NCBI GenBank assembly: GCA_001701065.1
Contig: DAAL01000011.1
Location: 1-6,769, forward strand
DNA: 6,769 nucleotides
Reading direction: 5' to 3'
Origin: Bacteroidales bacterium GP4
GTDB taxonomy: Bacteria > Bacteroidota > Bacteroidia > Bacteroidales > Muribaculaceae
Below, piece after piece: positions 1 to 5,220 of the stretch; the stretch's first letter is position 1; each line of letters begins with the position of its first letter. The notes below the pieces were generated by a model. The model worked only from the letters and a program-made list of their open reading frames with translations, was not told the origin of the DNA and did not search any database. A program made the position numbers and the translations under genes.

Positions 1-26
1 GCTCTAACCAACTGAGCTATCCCGCC
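1..26 (-). tRNA. tRNA gene, 5' part only (cut by window edge), possibly tRNA-Met
   Basis: Read on the minus strand from position 26, the sequence has a 7-base acceptor 5' strand (GGCGGGA), TA at positions 8-9, and a D-arm with stem GCTC/GAGC around the loop AGTTGGTTA. This is the 5' third of a canonical tRNA. The anticodon lies beyond the left edge, so the identity cannot be read. From memory this 5' end resembles an elongator tRNA-Met of Bacteroidales, but that is a guess. It lies on the same strand as the tRNA-Arg gene, 71 bases further along, and has its own promoter at 48-79. Confidence 0.85.
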
Positions 27-47
27 ATGGTTTCGCTTTTGCGAGTG

Positions 48-79
48 CAAAGTTACGATGAATATTTTAAACTTGCAAA
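48..79 (-). promoter_or_regulatory. Bacteroidetes-type promoter of the left-edge tRNA
   Basis: On the minus strand a -33 box TTTG (76-79) and a -7 box TAACTTTG (48-55) match the Bacteroidetes vegetative consensus TTTG / TANNTTTG, with a 20-base spacer. Transcription would begin near position 41-44, giving a leader of about 15 to 18 bases before the mature tRNA 5' end at 26. Immediately upstream of the -33 box (80-90) is the element TCGCAAAAAG, which also precedes the tRNA-Arg promoter. The boxes are read directly; promoter activity is inferred. Confidence 0.7.
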
Positions 80-89
80 CCTTTTTGCG

Positions 90-95
90 AAAAAA
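90..95 (-). terminator. T6 tract just downstream of tRNA-Arg, possible transcript end
   Basis: Two bases after the discriminator base of tRNA-Arg, the minus strand reads six T in a row. A U-tract behind the very stable T-arm and acceptor stem could release RNA polymerase. This would fit the next tRNA having its own promoter. There is no separate dedicated hairpin, and the T-tract is also part of the region upstream of the next promoter, so the call is weak. Confidence 0.3.
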
Positions 96-97
96 TG

Positions 98-169
98 TAC
101 ACCCATGGGGAGTCGAACCCCAATCGACGGAACCGGAATCCGTTATTCTATCCATTGAACTATGGGTGC
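98..169 (-). tRNA. tRNA-Arg(CCG)
   Basis: A complete 72-base cloverleaf can be folded. The acceptor stem is GCACCCA with TGGGTGT, and its terminal pair is a G1-U72 wobble. The D stem is GTTC/GAAT around AATGGATA. The anticodon stem is ACGGA/TCCGT with loop TTCCGGT, giving anticodon CCG at 134-136, which reads the arginine codon CGG. A four-base variable loop (CGAT) follows, then the T stem TGGGG/CCCCA with loop TTCGACT. The discriminator is A and no CCA is encoded, so the tail must be added after transcription. Every stem pairs fully apart from G-U pairs at 1-72 and 10-25. Confidence 0.97.
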
Positions 170-182
170 AAGTGGGTAATGC

Positions 183-214
183 GTTGCAAAAGTACGAAAG
201 ATTTAGTAGTTTTG
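183..214 (+). promoter_or_regulatory. Bacteroidetes-type promoter of the ung operon
   Basis: On the plus strand, GTTG (183-186) serves as a three-of-four match to the -33 box. TAGTTTTG (207-214) is a full match to the -7 box TANNTTTG, and the spacer is 20 bases. A start near 218-221 would give ung an untranslated leader of about 45 bases. This is the only consensus promoter I see ahead of ung, and it could drive all three plus-strand genes. It occupies almost exactly the same bases as the minus-strand tRNA-Arg promoter, so the two should exclude each other. Confidence 0.6.
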
Positions 215-218
215 CAAA
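187..218 (-). promoter_or_regulatory. Bacteroidetes-type promoter of tRNA-Arg
   Basis: The minus strand has a -33 box TTTG (215-218) and a -7 box TACTTTTG (187-194) separated by 20 bases. Both boxes match the Bacteroidetes consensus, with the same spacing as the neighbouring tRNA promoter. Initiation is expected near 180-183, some 11 to 14 bases before the mature tRNA end at 169. The element TCGCAAAAAG lies two bases upstream of the -33 box, at 221-230. The boxes interlock with a plus-strand promoter facing the other way. Confidence 0.72.
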
Positions 219-264
219 TGCTTTTTGCGACATTTAGCAATAAACACTTTCTAAACGCCTTCTT

Positions 265-939
265 ATGGATGTGAAAATAGAACAATCGTGGAAGAACGAG
301 CTTTCAGCGGAATGGGATAAACCTTATTTCGGAGAGCTTGTGAAATACGTAAAGAACGAATATGCCAGTCCGGGCAAGACCATCTATCCGCCGGGAAGCC
401 GCATTTTCGCGGCTTTCAATGAGTGTCCTTTTGACAAGGTTAAGGTGGTGATTTTGGGGCAGGACCCTTATCACGGTCCCGGACAAGCCAACGGACTCAG
501 CTTCTCGGTGAACCGGGATATCCCGCTTCCTCCGTCGCTGATAAATATATTTAAGGAGGTCAAGGACGACCTTGGACTTCCTGCGGCTCCTACCGACGGG
601 GACCTGTCGCGCTGGGCTAATCAAGGGGTGCTTCTGCTTAACTCCACTCTCACCGTGGAAGCCCACCGCGCCGGCTCTCATCAGGGACTTGGCTGGGAGA
701 AGTTCACTGACGAGGTGATAATGCGTCTAAACAATGACCGTGAGCACATAGTGTTTATCCTGTGGGGGTCCTATGCCATAAAGAAGGGCGCTTTCATCGA
801 CCGTAAGAAGCACTGTGTGATAACTTCGCCCCATCCGTCGCCATTGTCGGCTTACAGGGGATTCTTCGGCAGCAAGCCGTTCTCCAAGGCTAATGAATAT
901 CTTGCCGAGCATAACATAACACCTGTGGACTGGCGATGA
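265..939 (+). CDS. ung: Uracil-DNA glycosylase, family 1 (UDG)
   Basis: This enzyme cuts the N-glycosidic bond of uracil in DNA, the first step of base-excision repair after cytosine deamination or dUTP misincorporation. The 224-residue protein has the full family 1 signature set. The water-activating motif GQDPYHG is at 65-71, with the catalytic Asp at 67. Phe80 in GLSFSV stacks on uracil. The PPS loop is at 89-91. LLLNSTLTV is at 123-131, with Asn126 reading the uracil edge. The C-terminal HPSPLSAYRG is at 190-199, with catalytic His190 and the DNA-intercalating Leu194. Length is normal for the family and nothing is missing. The ATG at 265 gives the expected N-terminus. The stop codon overlaps the start of the next gene as ATGA (936-939), which suggests translational coupling. 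It is the first gene of a three-gene plus-strand operon, probably transcribed from the promoter at 183-214. Confidence 0.97.
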   Translation: MDVKIEQSWKNELSAEWDKPYFGELVKYVKNEYASPGKTIYPPGSRIFAAFNECPFDKVKVVILGQDPYHGPGQANGLSFSVNRDIPLPPSLINIFKEVKDDLGLPAAPTDGDLSRWANQGVLLLNSTLTVEAHRAGSHQGLGWEKFTDEVIMRLNNDREHIVFILWGSYAIKKGAFIDRKKHCVITSPHPSPLSAYRGFFGSKPFSKANEYLAEHNITPVDWR

Positions 940-2189
940 GAATACTGCTGCTGTTGGTTCTGTTGCTTGTCGGCACAAGGCTTAACGCCGCCGACACCGC
1001 CACGGGGATATTCAATGACCGCTTCAAGACCCTTGAGGTCAAGGTGGATGGCAATGAGATGTCGCCGCCTGTGATAGGGCTGAACGGTGTCGACCGCATT
1101 GTAATCAGTTTCGATGAGTTAAGCGACGAGGTGAGCTATCTGAGGTATTCGCTTGAGCACTGCAATGCCATGTGGCAGCCGTCAGGACTGGTGGAAAGCG
1201 AGTTTCTTGACGGATTCAACGAGGGGAGTGTGGAGGACTATTCATTTTCGGAAGCTACTACGGTGCATTATGTGCATTACCGCATAACGTTGCCTAACGA
1301 GGATATGCGGTTCACCGTTTCAGGCAATTATCTGCTGAAAGTGTATCCTGAGAACGACCCTGACGATGTGCTGCTGCAGGCGCGGTTCATGGTGAGCGAA
1401 GGGAGCGTCAAGACGGCGGCTACAGTGTCGTCCATAACCGATGTCGACTACAACGACCGTCATCAGCAGGTGAGCGTGACTGTGGATGCGAAGGATGTGC
1501 CGGTGCATAACATCTACAATGACCTGATAGTCATGGTCACGCAAAACGGACGCACTGACAATCAGGTGTATCTTACCACTCCTCAACGGGTTTTGGGAAG
1601 CAAAGCCGTGTACGAGCATCTGCGTCCGCTGATATTCCCGGCAGGTAACGAGTACCGCCGATTTGAGAACGTTTCGGTCAACTATCCGTCGATGCGCATA
1701 GCCGAAACCGTATATGCGGCACCGTACTACCATGCGGCGGTGGAGACTGATTACCCCCGGGCCGGTGAGCCTTATTATTACGACGAAACCCAGAAAGGAC
1801 GGTTCAAGGTGCATGAGTACAGTTCAGCCAATCCTGAGGTGGAGGCTGACTATGTGATGACCCACTTTACGCTTGAGATGCCGCAGATGAACGGAGCCGA
1901 CGTGTTTCTTGACGGCGACTTCACCGGACGGCGCTTTAATCCGGAGAGCATGATGCACTACGACAATTACGAGCGCGCCTACAAAGCATCGGTGCTTCTT
2001 AAGCAGGGTTCCTACAACTATCAGTATCTTGTGGTTCCGTCAGGGACCGCCACCGGAACCACCGCTCCCGTCGAGGGGGACTATTACAACACATCCAATG
2101 AATACCTGGTCAACGTGTATCTGCGCACTCCTGGAGCGAGATACGACCGCCTGGTAGGAAGTACAATGATAATAACTAATGGAAACTGA
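936..2189 (+). CDS. DUF5103 protein, type IX secretion 'plug' family, secreted
   Basis: The 417-residue protein starts with a clear signal peptide: a short MR n-region, a run of Leu/Val at 3-12, and a cleavage site after Ala18 or Ala19. No lipobox cysteine follows, so the mature protein is likely soluble in the periplasm or outer-membrane associated. Family hallmarks are YLRYSLEHCNAMWQPS (68-83) followed by SEFLDGFN (88-95), and SGNYLLKVYPENDPDD (129-144). The C-terminal part (about 305-400) is rich in Tyr and Asp, as in other DUF5103 proteins. The family is named after the Flavobacterium Plug protein, which closes the periplasmic side of the SprA translocon of type IX secretion when no substrate is in transit. 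No other type IX gene is in the window, so that exact role here is an inference from family. The start overlaps the ung stop by four bases, and its stop lies just before the next gene. Confidence is high for the family and low for the process. Confidence 0.9.
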   Translation: MRILLLLVLLLVGTRLNAADTATGIFNDRFKTLEVKVDGNEMSPPVIGLNGVDRIVISFDELSDEVSYLRYSLEHCNAMWQPSGLVESEFLDGFNEGSVEDYSFSEATTVHYVHYRITLPNEDMRFTVSGNYLLKVYPENDPDDVLLQARFMVSEGSVKTAATVSSITDVDYNDRHQQVSVTVDAKDVPVHNIYNDLIVMVTQNGRTDNQVYLTTPQRVLGSKAVYEHLRPLIFPAGNEYRRFENVSVNYPSMRIAETVYAAPYYHAAVETDYPRAGEPYYYDETQKGRFKVHEYSSANPEVEADYVMTHFTLEMPQMNGADVFLDGDFTGRRFNPESMMHYDNYERAYKASVLLKQGSYNYQYLVVPSGTATGTTAPVEGDYYNTSNEYLVNVYLRTPGARYDRLVGSTMIITNGN

Positions 2190-2196
2190 AGAGATA

Positions 2197-2781
2197 ATGC
2201 TACAAATACAGAATGAGCTTGTGAGCCTTGACCTGGCTGAACGTTTTTTTTGCTGCGACCTTGACAAGTGCCTGGGTGAATGCTGCATAGAGGGGGACGC
2301 AGGCGCGCCTATAACCAAAGAGGAGTATGCCAAGCTTAAGGAGATACTTCCTGTGGTGAAGGACGACCTCACTCCCGCCGCGCTCCGTGAAATAGAGGAG
2401 CGAGGGGTGGGGTATATCGATGAAGAGGGGGACCTTGTCACCTCGATAGTGGACGGGAAGAACTGTGTGTTCACCTGCTACGGGGCAGGGGGCATGTGCC
2501 ACTGCGCCATCGAGAAGGCTTTCCGTGAGGGAAGGATAAAGGATTTCCGTAAACCGGCATCATGCTATCTCTATCCGGTGAGGGTGACGCGGTATCCGTC
2601 GTTTACTGCGGTCAATTACCACCGCTGGAAAATATGTAAAGCCGCGGAAGTCCTCGGAAAGAAGGAAAATCTACGGCTTTATCAATTTCTTAAAGAGCCA
2701 TTGACGGCTTATTTCGGCAAAGAATGGTACGATGAGCTTGCCGAGGCGTGCGAGGCTTATCTGGAGCAGTACGGCGATTAG
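2197..2781 (+). CDS. DUF3109 family protein, cysteine-rich
   Basis: This is a small cytoplasmic protein (194 residues from this start) with no signal peptide or membrane segment. It belongs to DUF3109, a conserved family of unknown function common in Bacteroidetes. It has twelve cysteines: an N-terminal cluster FCCDLDKCLGECC (Cys19, 20, 25, 29, 30), a middle group at 90, 94, 101 and 103, and single ones at 123, 147 and 185. The spacing suggests a bound metal or iron-sulfur cluster, as proposed for the related YkgJ-type cysteine-cluster proteins; no enzyme activity can be assigned. Conserved blocks include GDAGAPIT (33-40), YIDEEGDLVTSIVDGK (73-88) and NYHRWKICKAAEVLG (140-154). I chose the ATG at 2197 because family members I recall start with M-(I/L)-Q-I. 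An in-frame ATG at 2179 would add six residues and overlap the previous gene by 11 bases. The stop overlaps the convergent TolC gene. Confidence 0.9.
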   Translation: MLQIQNELVSLDLAERFFCCDLDKCLGECCIEGDAGAPITKEEYAKLKEILPVVKDDLTPAALREIEERGVGYIDEEGDLVTSIVDGKNCVFTCYGAGGMCHCAIEKAFREGRIKDFRKPASCYLYPVRVTRYPSFTAVNYHRWKICKAAEVLGKKENLRLYQFLKEPLTAYFGKEWYDELAEACEAYLEQYGD

Positions 2782-4079
2782 TTCTGCTTGGCGTAGAAGC
2801 GGAGGATGCGCGCGCGCAGTATCAGTTCGTACTGAGCCTGGATGCGCTCGGATGTAGCATTCAGCGCTTTGGTCTTGGCTTGTTCGTACTCCTGCGGAGT
2901 CGCGCGCCCGAGATTGTATTTCTCACGCATAGCCTCGAATGTCTTTTGTGCCGTCTCATCGGCTACGATACTCGCTGTGAGTTTCTGCTGCGCTCCGTCG
3001 GCTTGGTAATAAGCCTGCTGTATTGCCTTGAACAGATTGAGTTGAGCTTCGTCATACTGCAGCTGGGCGTTTATCTTCTGCACTTTGGCGCGGTTCACCG
3101 AGTTGCGGGTGGAGAACGCGTCAAATATGGGGATGTTGAGCGAGAAGCCGAAGTAAGTGCTGTAGTTGTTCTTCATTTGCCGTCCGAACGACTCGTTGTC
3201 GAATCCTGAAATTTTGTAGTAGCTGCTGCCTATACCGGCATTGAAGCTCAGCGACGGGATGTAGCCTGTCTTGGCGAGGGCTATGTTGCGGTCCTGCGCC
3301 GTGATGTTGTTTCTTGCAGCCCTCAGCTGATGGTTGTTGTAGAGAGCCTGTTCGTACACTTCGGAAGCGGGAAGGAGCTTGGTTTCGCTTTCGTTGAGCG
3401 GTTCCACTGTCATGTTTTCGGGATCGGTAAGCTCAAGCAACTGCGCCAGGTCGAGCTTGGCGAGATGCACGTCATTGGCAGTGCGCGCCGCATTGTATTC
3501 GTCCTGAGCCAACTGCGACTTAGCCGAGAGCATGTCCACTTCAGGTATCTTTCCGGCTTCAAGGAGCGCTTCCTGACGTGTAAGCTCGTAAGTGGAGAGG
3601 TCCACTTGCTGCAAAGCCACGTCGTGAAGCTCCTGAGTATAGAGCACCTGAAGATAGGCGGTGATGACGTTGAGGGTGATATCCTCTTTTGCCGCTTCAA
3701 ACTGTTCTATGACCGTGGCAAGGTTGGCTTTCTGGTAGGACACCTGGCGGGGTGTCTGCATCCCGTTGAAAATGGGTACGTTGAGTGATGCGCCCCACTG
3801 GAAATTGGATGTGTTGCGGTTGGCGTAAGTGTTCTCGGCAGTAAGACCTCGACCTATGTTCCAAGACTGTCCTACGTTTGCCGAAAGGTTAGGCAGATAA
3901 GCCGATTTAGCGGATGTCACGCCCAATTCCTGTGATTTGATGTCGACCGCGCGTTGTTTCACCGTCAAGTTGTGTTCAACGGCGTAATCGATGCATGACT
4001 GCAGGGTCCAGTTTTCGGCATGTGCTGTCATTCCGGACAGAGCCATTACTCCGGATAGTAAAGTTACAATAGCTTTCAT
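2778..4079 (-). CDS. TolC-family outer-membrane efflux channel
   Basis: This is the outer-membrane exit duct of a tripartite efflux pump. The 433-residue protein has a signal peptide (MKAIV..., cleavage after AHA at 19-21), then the usual opening WTLQSCIDYAVEHNLTVKQ (24-42). The two internal repeats of the family are plain to see: YLPNLSANVG...SLNVPIFNG (61-106) and YIPSLSFNAG...SLNIPIFDA (273-321). Each is followed by long Ala/Gln/Glu/Lys-rich helices that build the periplasmic barrel. The length is normal. I prefer the ATG at 4079, because it gives a standard Met-Lys signal peptide 14 bases after the adaptor gene; an in-frame GTG at 4088 would add three residues. It is the last gene of the minus-strand operon, and its stop codon overlaps the DUF3109 stop on the other strand, so no space is left for a terminator between the genes. 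Confidence 0.95.
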   Translation of the reverse strand: MKAIVTLLSGVMALSGMTAHAENWTLQSCIDYAVEHNLTVKQRAVDIKSQELGVTSAKSAYLPNLSANVGQSWNIGRGLTAENTYANRNTSNFQWGASLNVPIFNGMQTPRQVSYQKANLATVIEQFEAAKEDITLNVITAYLQVLYTQELHDVALQQVDLSTYELTRQEALLEAGKIPEVDMLSAKSQLAQDEYNAARTANDVHLAKLDLAQLLELTDPENMTVEPLNESETKLLPASEVYEQALYNNHQLRAARNNITAQDRNIALAKTGYIPSLSFNAGIGSSYYKISGFDNESFGRQMKNNYSTYFGFSLNIPIFDAFSTRNSVNRAKVQKINAQLQYDEAQLNLFKAIQQAYYQADGAQQKLTASIVADETAQKTFEAMREKYNLGRATPQEYEQAKTKALNATSERIQAQYELILRARILRFYAKQN

Positions 4080-4093
4080 ATTATCCACGCTGA

Positions 4094-5191
4094 TTATTTC
4101 TTGATTTCATCGCCCCGGAGCATGGCGTTTTTGTCGATTCCGCTGAGCACCTGAATGTTTATGCCGTCAGAAAGTCCGGTGGTGATTGCCTTGCGTTCAA
4201 ACTTCTGTGTGGGCACGGAGTCAGTCATGCAGTAGACAAACGTGCTGTCGCCGCTCCATTCCACTACGCCTTCTGGCACCATGAGGACGTTTTCGGCTTT
4301 AGCAAGCTGCACAAGCGCGTTGGCACTGTAGCCGGCACGCAGATACACCGAGTCAGGCACTTCGATAGCGGCTTTAAGCTCGAATGTGTTTGCGCCGTTC
4401 TCTTCCACGCTCTTAGGCGAGATATATTCTATCACAGCCGAGGGGGTGATGTCGGCAAGCGCGCCAATGGAAATCTTGGTGTCCATTCCCACCGAAAGCA
4501 GTCCCACTTCGGTCTCGTCGACTTTGCCCTTGAAGATAAGGTTGCTCATGTCGGCAATCTTCGCCACGGTGGTACCGTCATTCATGGTGTTGGCTTGGAT
4601 CACTGACGAACCCACCTTTACGGGCACTTCGAGGATAAGACCGGTGATGGTGGCGCGTACAAGGGTGTTGCTCTGCTGTGCGTTGATGCTGGAGATACCG
4701 TCGCGGACGATGGACAAAGCATCGAGCGCCGATGCGTATTCGGCTTCCGCTTTGTGGAAGTCAGTTTCCGATTTTTCAAATTCTTCGCGGCTCACAAACT
4801 TCTTCTCGTAGAGCATCTTTGTGCGGTTGTACTCGTTGCGGCTCTGTTCGAGGGAAAGATTAGCCACTTCCACGCGGTTCTGCGCCGAAGAAAGCTGTGA
4901 CTCTTCAGGAATCACCTTAATCTTTGCGATGATGTCGCCTTCCTTTACCTGATCGCCGGCTTCAACGTTGATTTCGGAAATGATGCCCGATATCTGGGGC
5001 TTGATTTCGATTTCGTCGCGCGGCTCGATTTTACCGGTAAGGATAGTGCTGCGTTCGATGTCGCCCATGGTGGGAGTGACAATGGCGTAACGCACTTCCT
5101 CAGTGCGGGAATTGTAGAAAAGGTAAACAAATGTACCTACGAACAGGATAGCCACTAAGGACCAGATGAAAATTTTAAATACTTTTTTCAT
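4094..5191 (-). CDS. Periplasmic adaptor of efflux pump, HlyD/MacA type
   Basis: This is the membrane-fusion protein that joins the inner-membrane permease to the TolC-type duct. The 365-residue protein has an N-terminal membrane anchor (about 7-26, IFIWSLVAILFVGTFVYLFY). The first half of the lipoyl-like barrel-sandwich domain follows (about 50-92, with PQISGIISEINVEAGDQVKEGD). A coiled-coil hairpin, heptad-like and rich in Glu, Lys and Ser, spans about 98-170. The second lipoyl half is at about 178-212 (ITGLILEVPVKVGSSV), a beta-barrel at about 217-295 (FKGKVDETEVGLLSVGM), and a membrane-proximal domain fills the rest. The architecture is that of MacA-like adaptors that work with ABC permeases, which fits the two permease genes just upstream. 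The substrate cannot be read from the sequence. It lies 17 bases after the permease gene and 14 before the TolC-type gene. Confidence 0.95.
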   Translation of the reverse strand: MKKVFKIFIWSLVAILFVGTFVYLFYNSRTEEVRYAIVTPTMGDIERSTILTGKIEPRDEIEIKPQISGIISEINVEAGDQVKEGDIIAKIKVIPEESQLSSAQNRVEVANLSLEQSRNEYNRTKMLYEKKFVSREEFEKSETDFHKAEAEYASALDALSIVRDGISSINAQQSNTLVRATITGLILEVPVKVGSSVIQANTMNDGTTVAKIADMSNLIFKGKVDETEVGLLSVGMDTKISIGALADITPSAVIEYISPKSVEENGANTFELKAAIEVPDSVYLRAGYSANALVQLAKAENVLMVPEGVVEWSGDSTFVYCMTDSVPTQKFERKAITTGLSDGINIQVLSGIDKNAMLRGDEIKK

Positions 5192-5200
5192 TGCTATGTT

Positions 5201-5220
5201 ATTTGTCGTTATTTATCGTT
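5201..5220 (-). repeat. Two 10-bp tandem near-repeats across the permease stop codon
   Basis: On the minus strand AACGATAAAT (5220-5211) is followed directly by AACGACAAAT (5210-5201), nine of ten bases identical, and then by AAC. The permease stop TAA (5211-5209) straddles the junction. The second unit lies in the short A-rich leader of the adaptor gene, where it may help keep the start codon accessible. It may equally be a chance product of AT-rich sequence. Confidence 0.6.

Larger units (their letters stand above)
183..218. repeat. 36-bp near-palindrome carrying two opposed promoters
   Basis: The segment is symmetrical about position 200.5. Comparing each base with its mirror partner, 14 of 18 positions are complementary, including an uninterrupted eight-base arm (184-191 with 210-217). 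The symmetry arises because each arm holds the -33 box of one promoter abutting the -7 box of the other around a TTGCAA core (184-189 and 212-217). It could simply be the product of two promoters overlapping, or could also be a protein-binding dyad. Confidence 0.75.

Noticed and set aside
304..681. Minus-strand open frame of about 125 codons inside ung
   Set aside because: It lies wholly antisense to a strongly supported gene and its translation has no recognisable domain, only Arg/His/Val-rich composition typical of shadow frames.
1320..1814. Minus-strand open frame of 164 codons inside the DUF5103 gene
   Set aside because: Antisense shadow: low-complexity, His- and Val-rich product without a motif, while the plus strand matches a known family throughout.
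2040..2474. Minus-strand frame of 144 codons across the DUF5103/DUF3109 junction
   Set aside because: The product is very Ser- and Arg-rich with no motif, and it covers two genes whose reading frames are well supported.
2675..2699. Possible hairpin (GGCTTTA with TAAAGAGCC) as terminator of the minus-strand operon
   Set aside because: The stem is short, bulged and AU-rich, there is no clean T-tract behind it, and it lies within the DUF3109 coding sequence.
2807..2818. Twelve-base perfect palindrome of alternating C and G (TGCGCGCGCGCA), a possible Z-DNA or binding site
   Set aside because: It falls on ordinary Arg and Ala codons of the TolC-family C-terminus, and a short CG run needs no further explanation.
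2823..2838. Small inverted repeat (TCAGT around TCGT, then ACTGA) as terminator of the ung operon
   Set aside because: Only five base pairs and no following T-run; it is likely to occur by chance in coding sequence.
2748..3209. Plus-strand frame of 153 codons running from the end of DUF3109 into the TolC-family gene
   Set aside because: It is antisense to the conserved C-terminal repeat of the TolC-family protein, and the product is Leu/Val/Arg-rich without a known domain.
5128..5135. Minus-strand TACATTTG inside the adaptor gene as an internal promoter
   Set aside because: It matches the -7 consensus, but there is no TTTG at the 20-base upstream spacing and it would start transcription inside the adaptor coding region.
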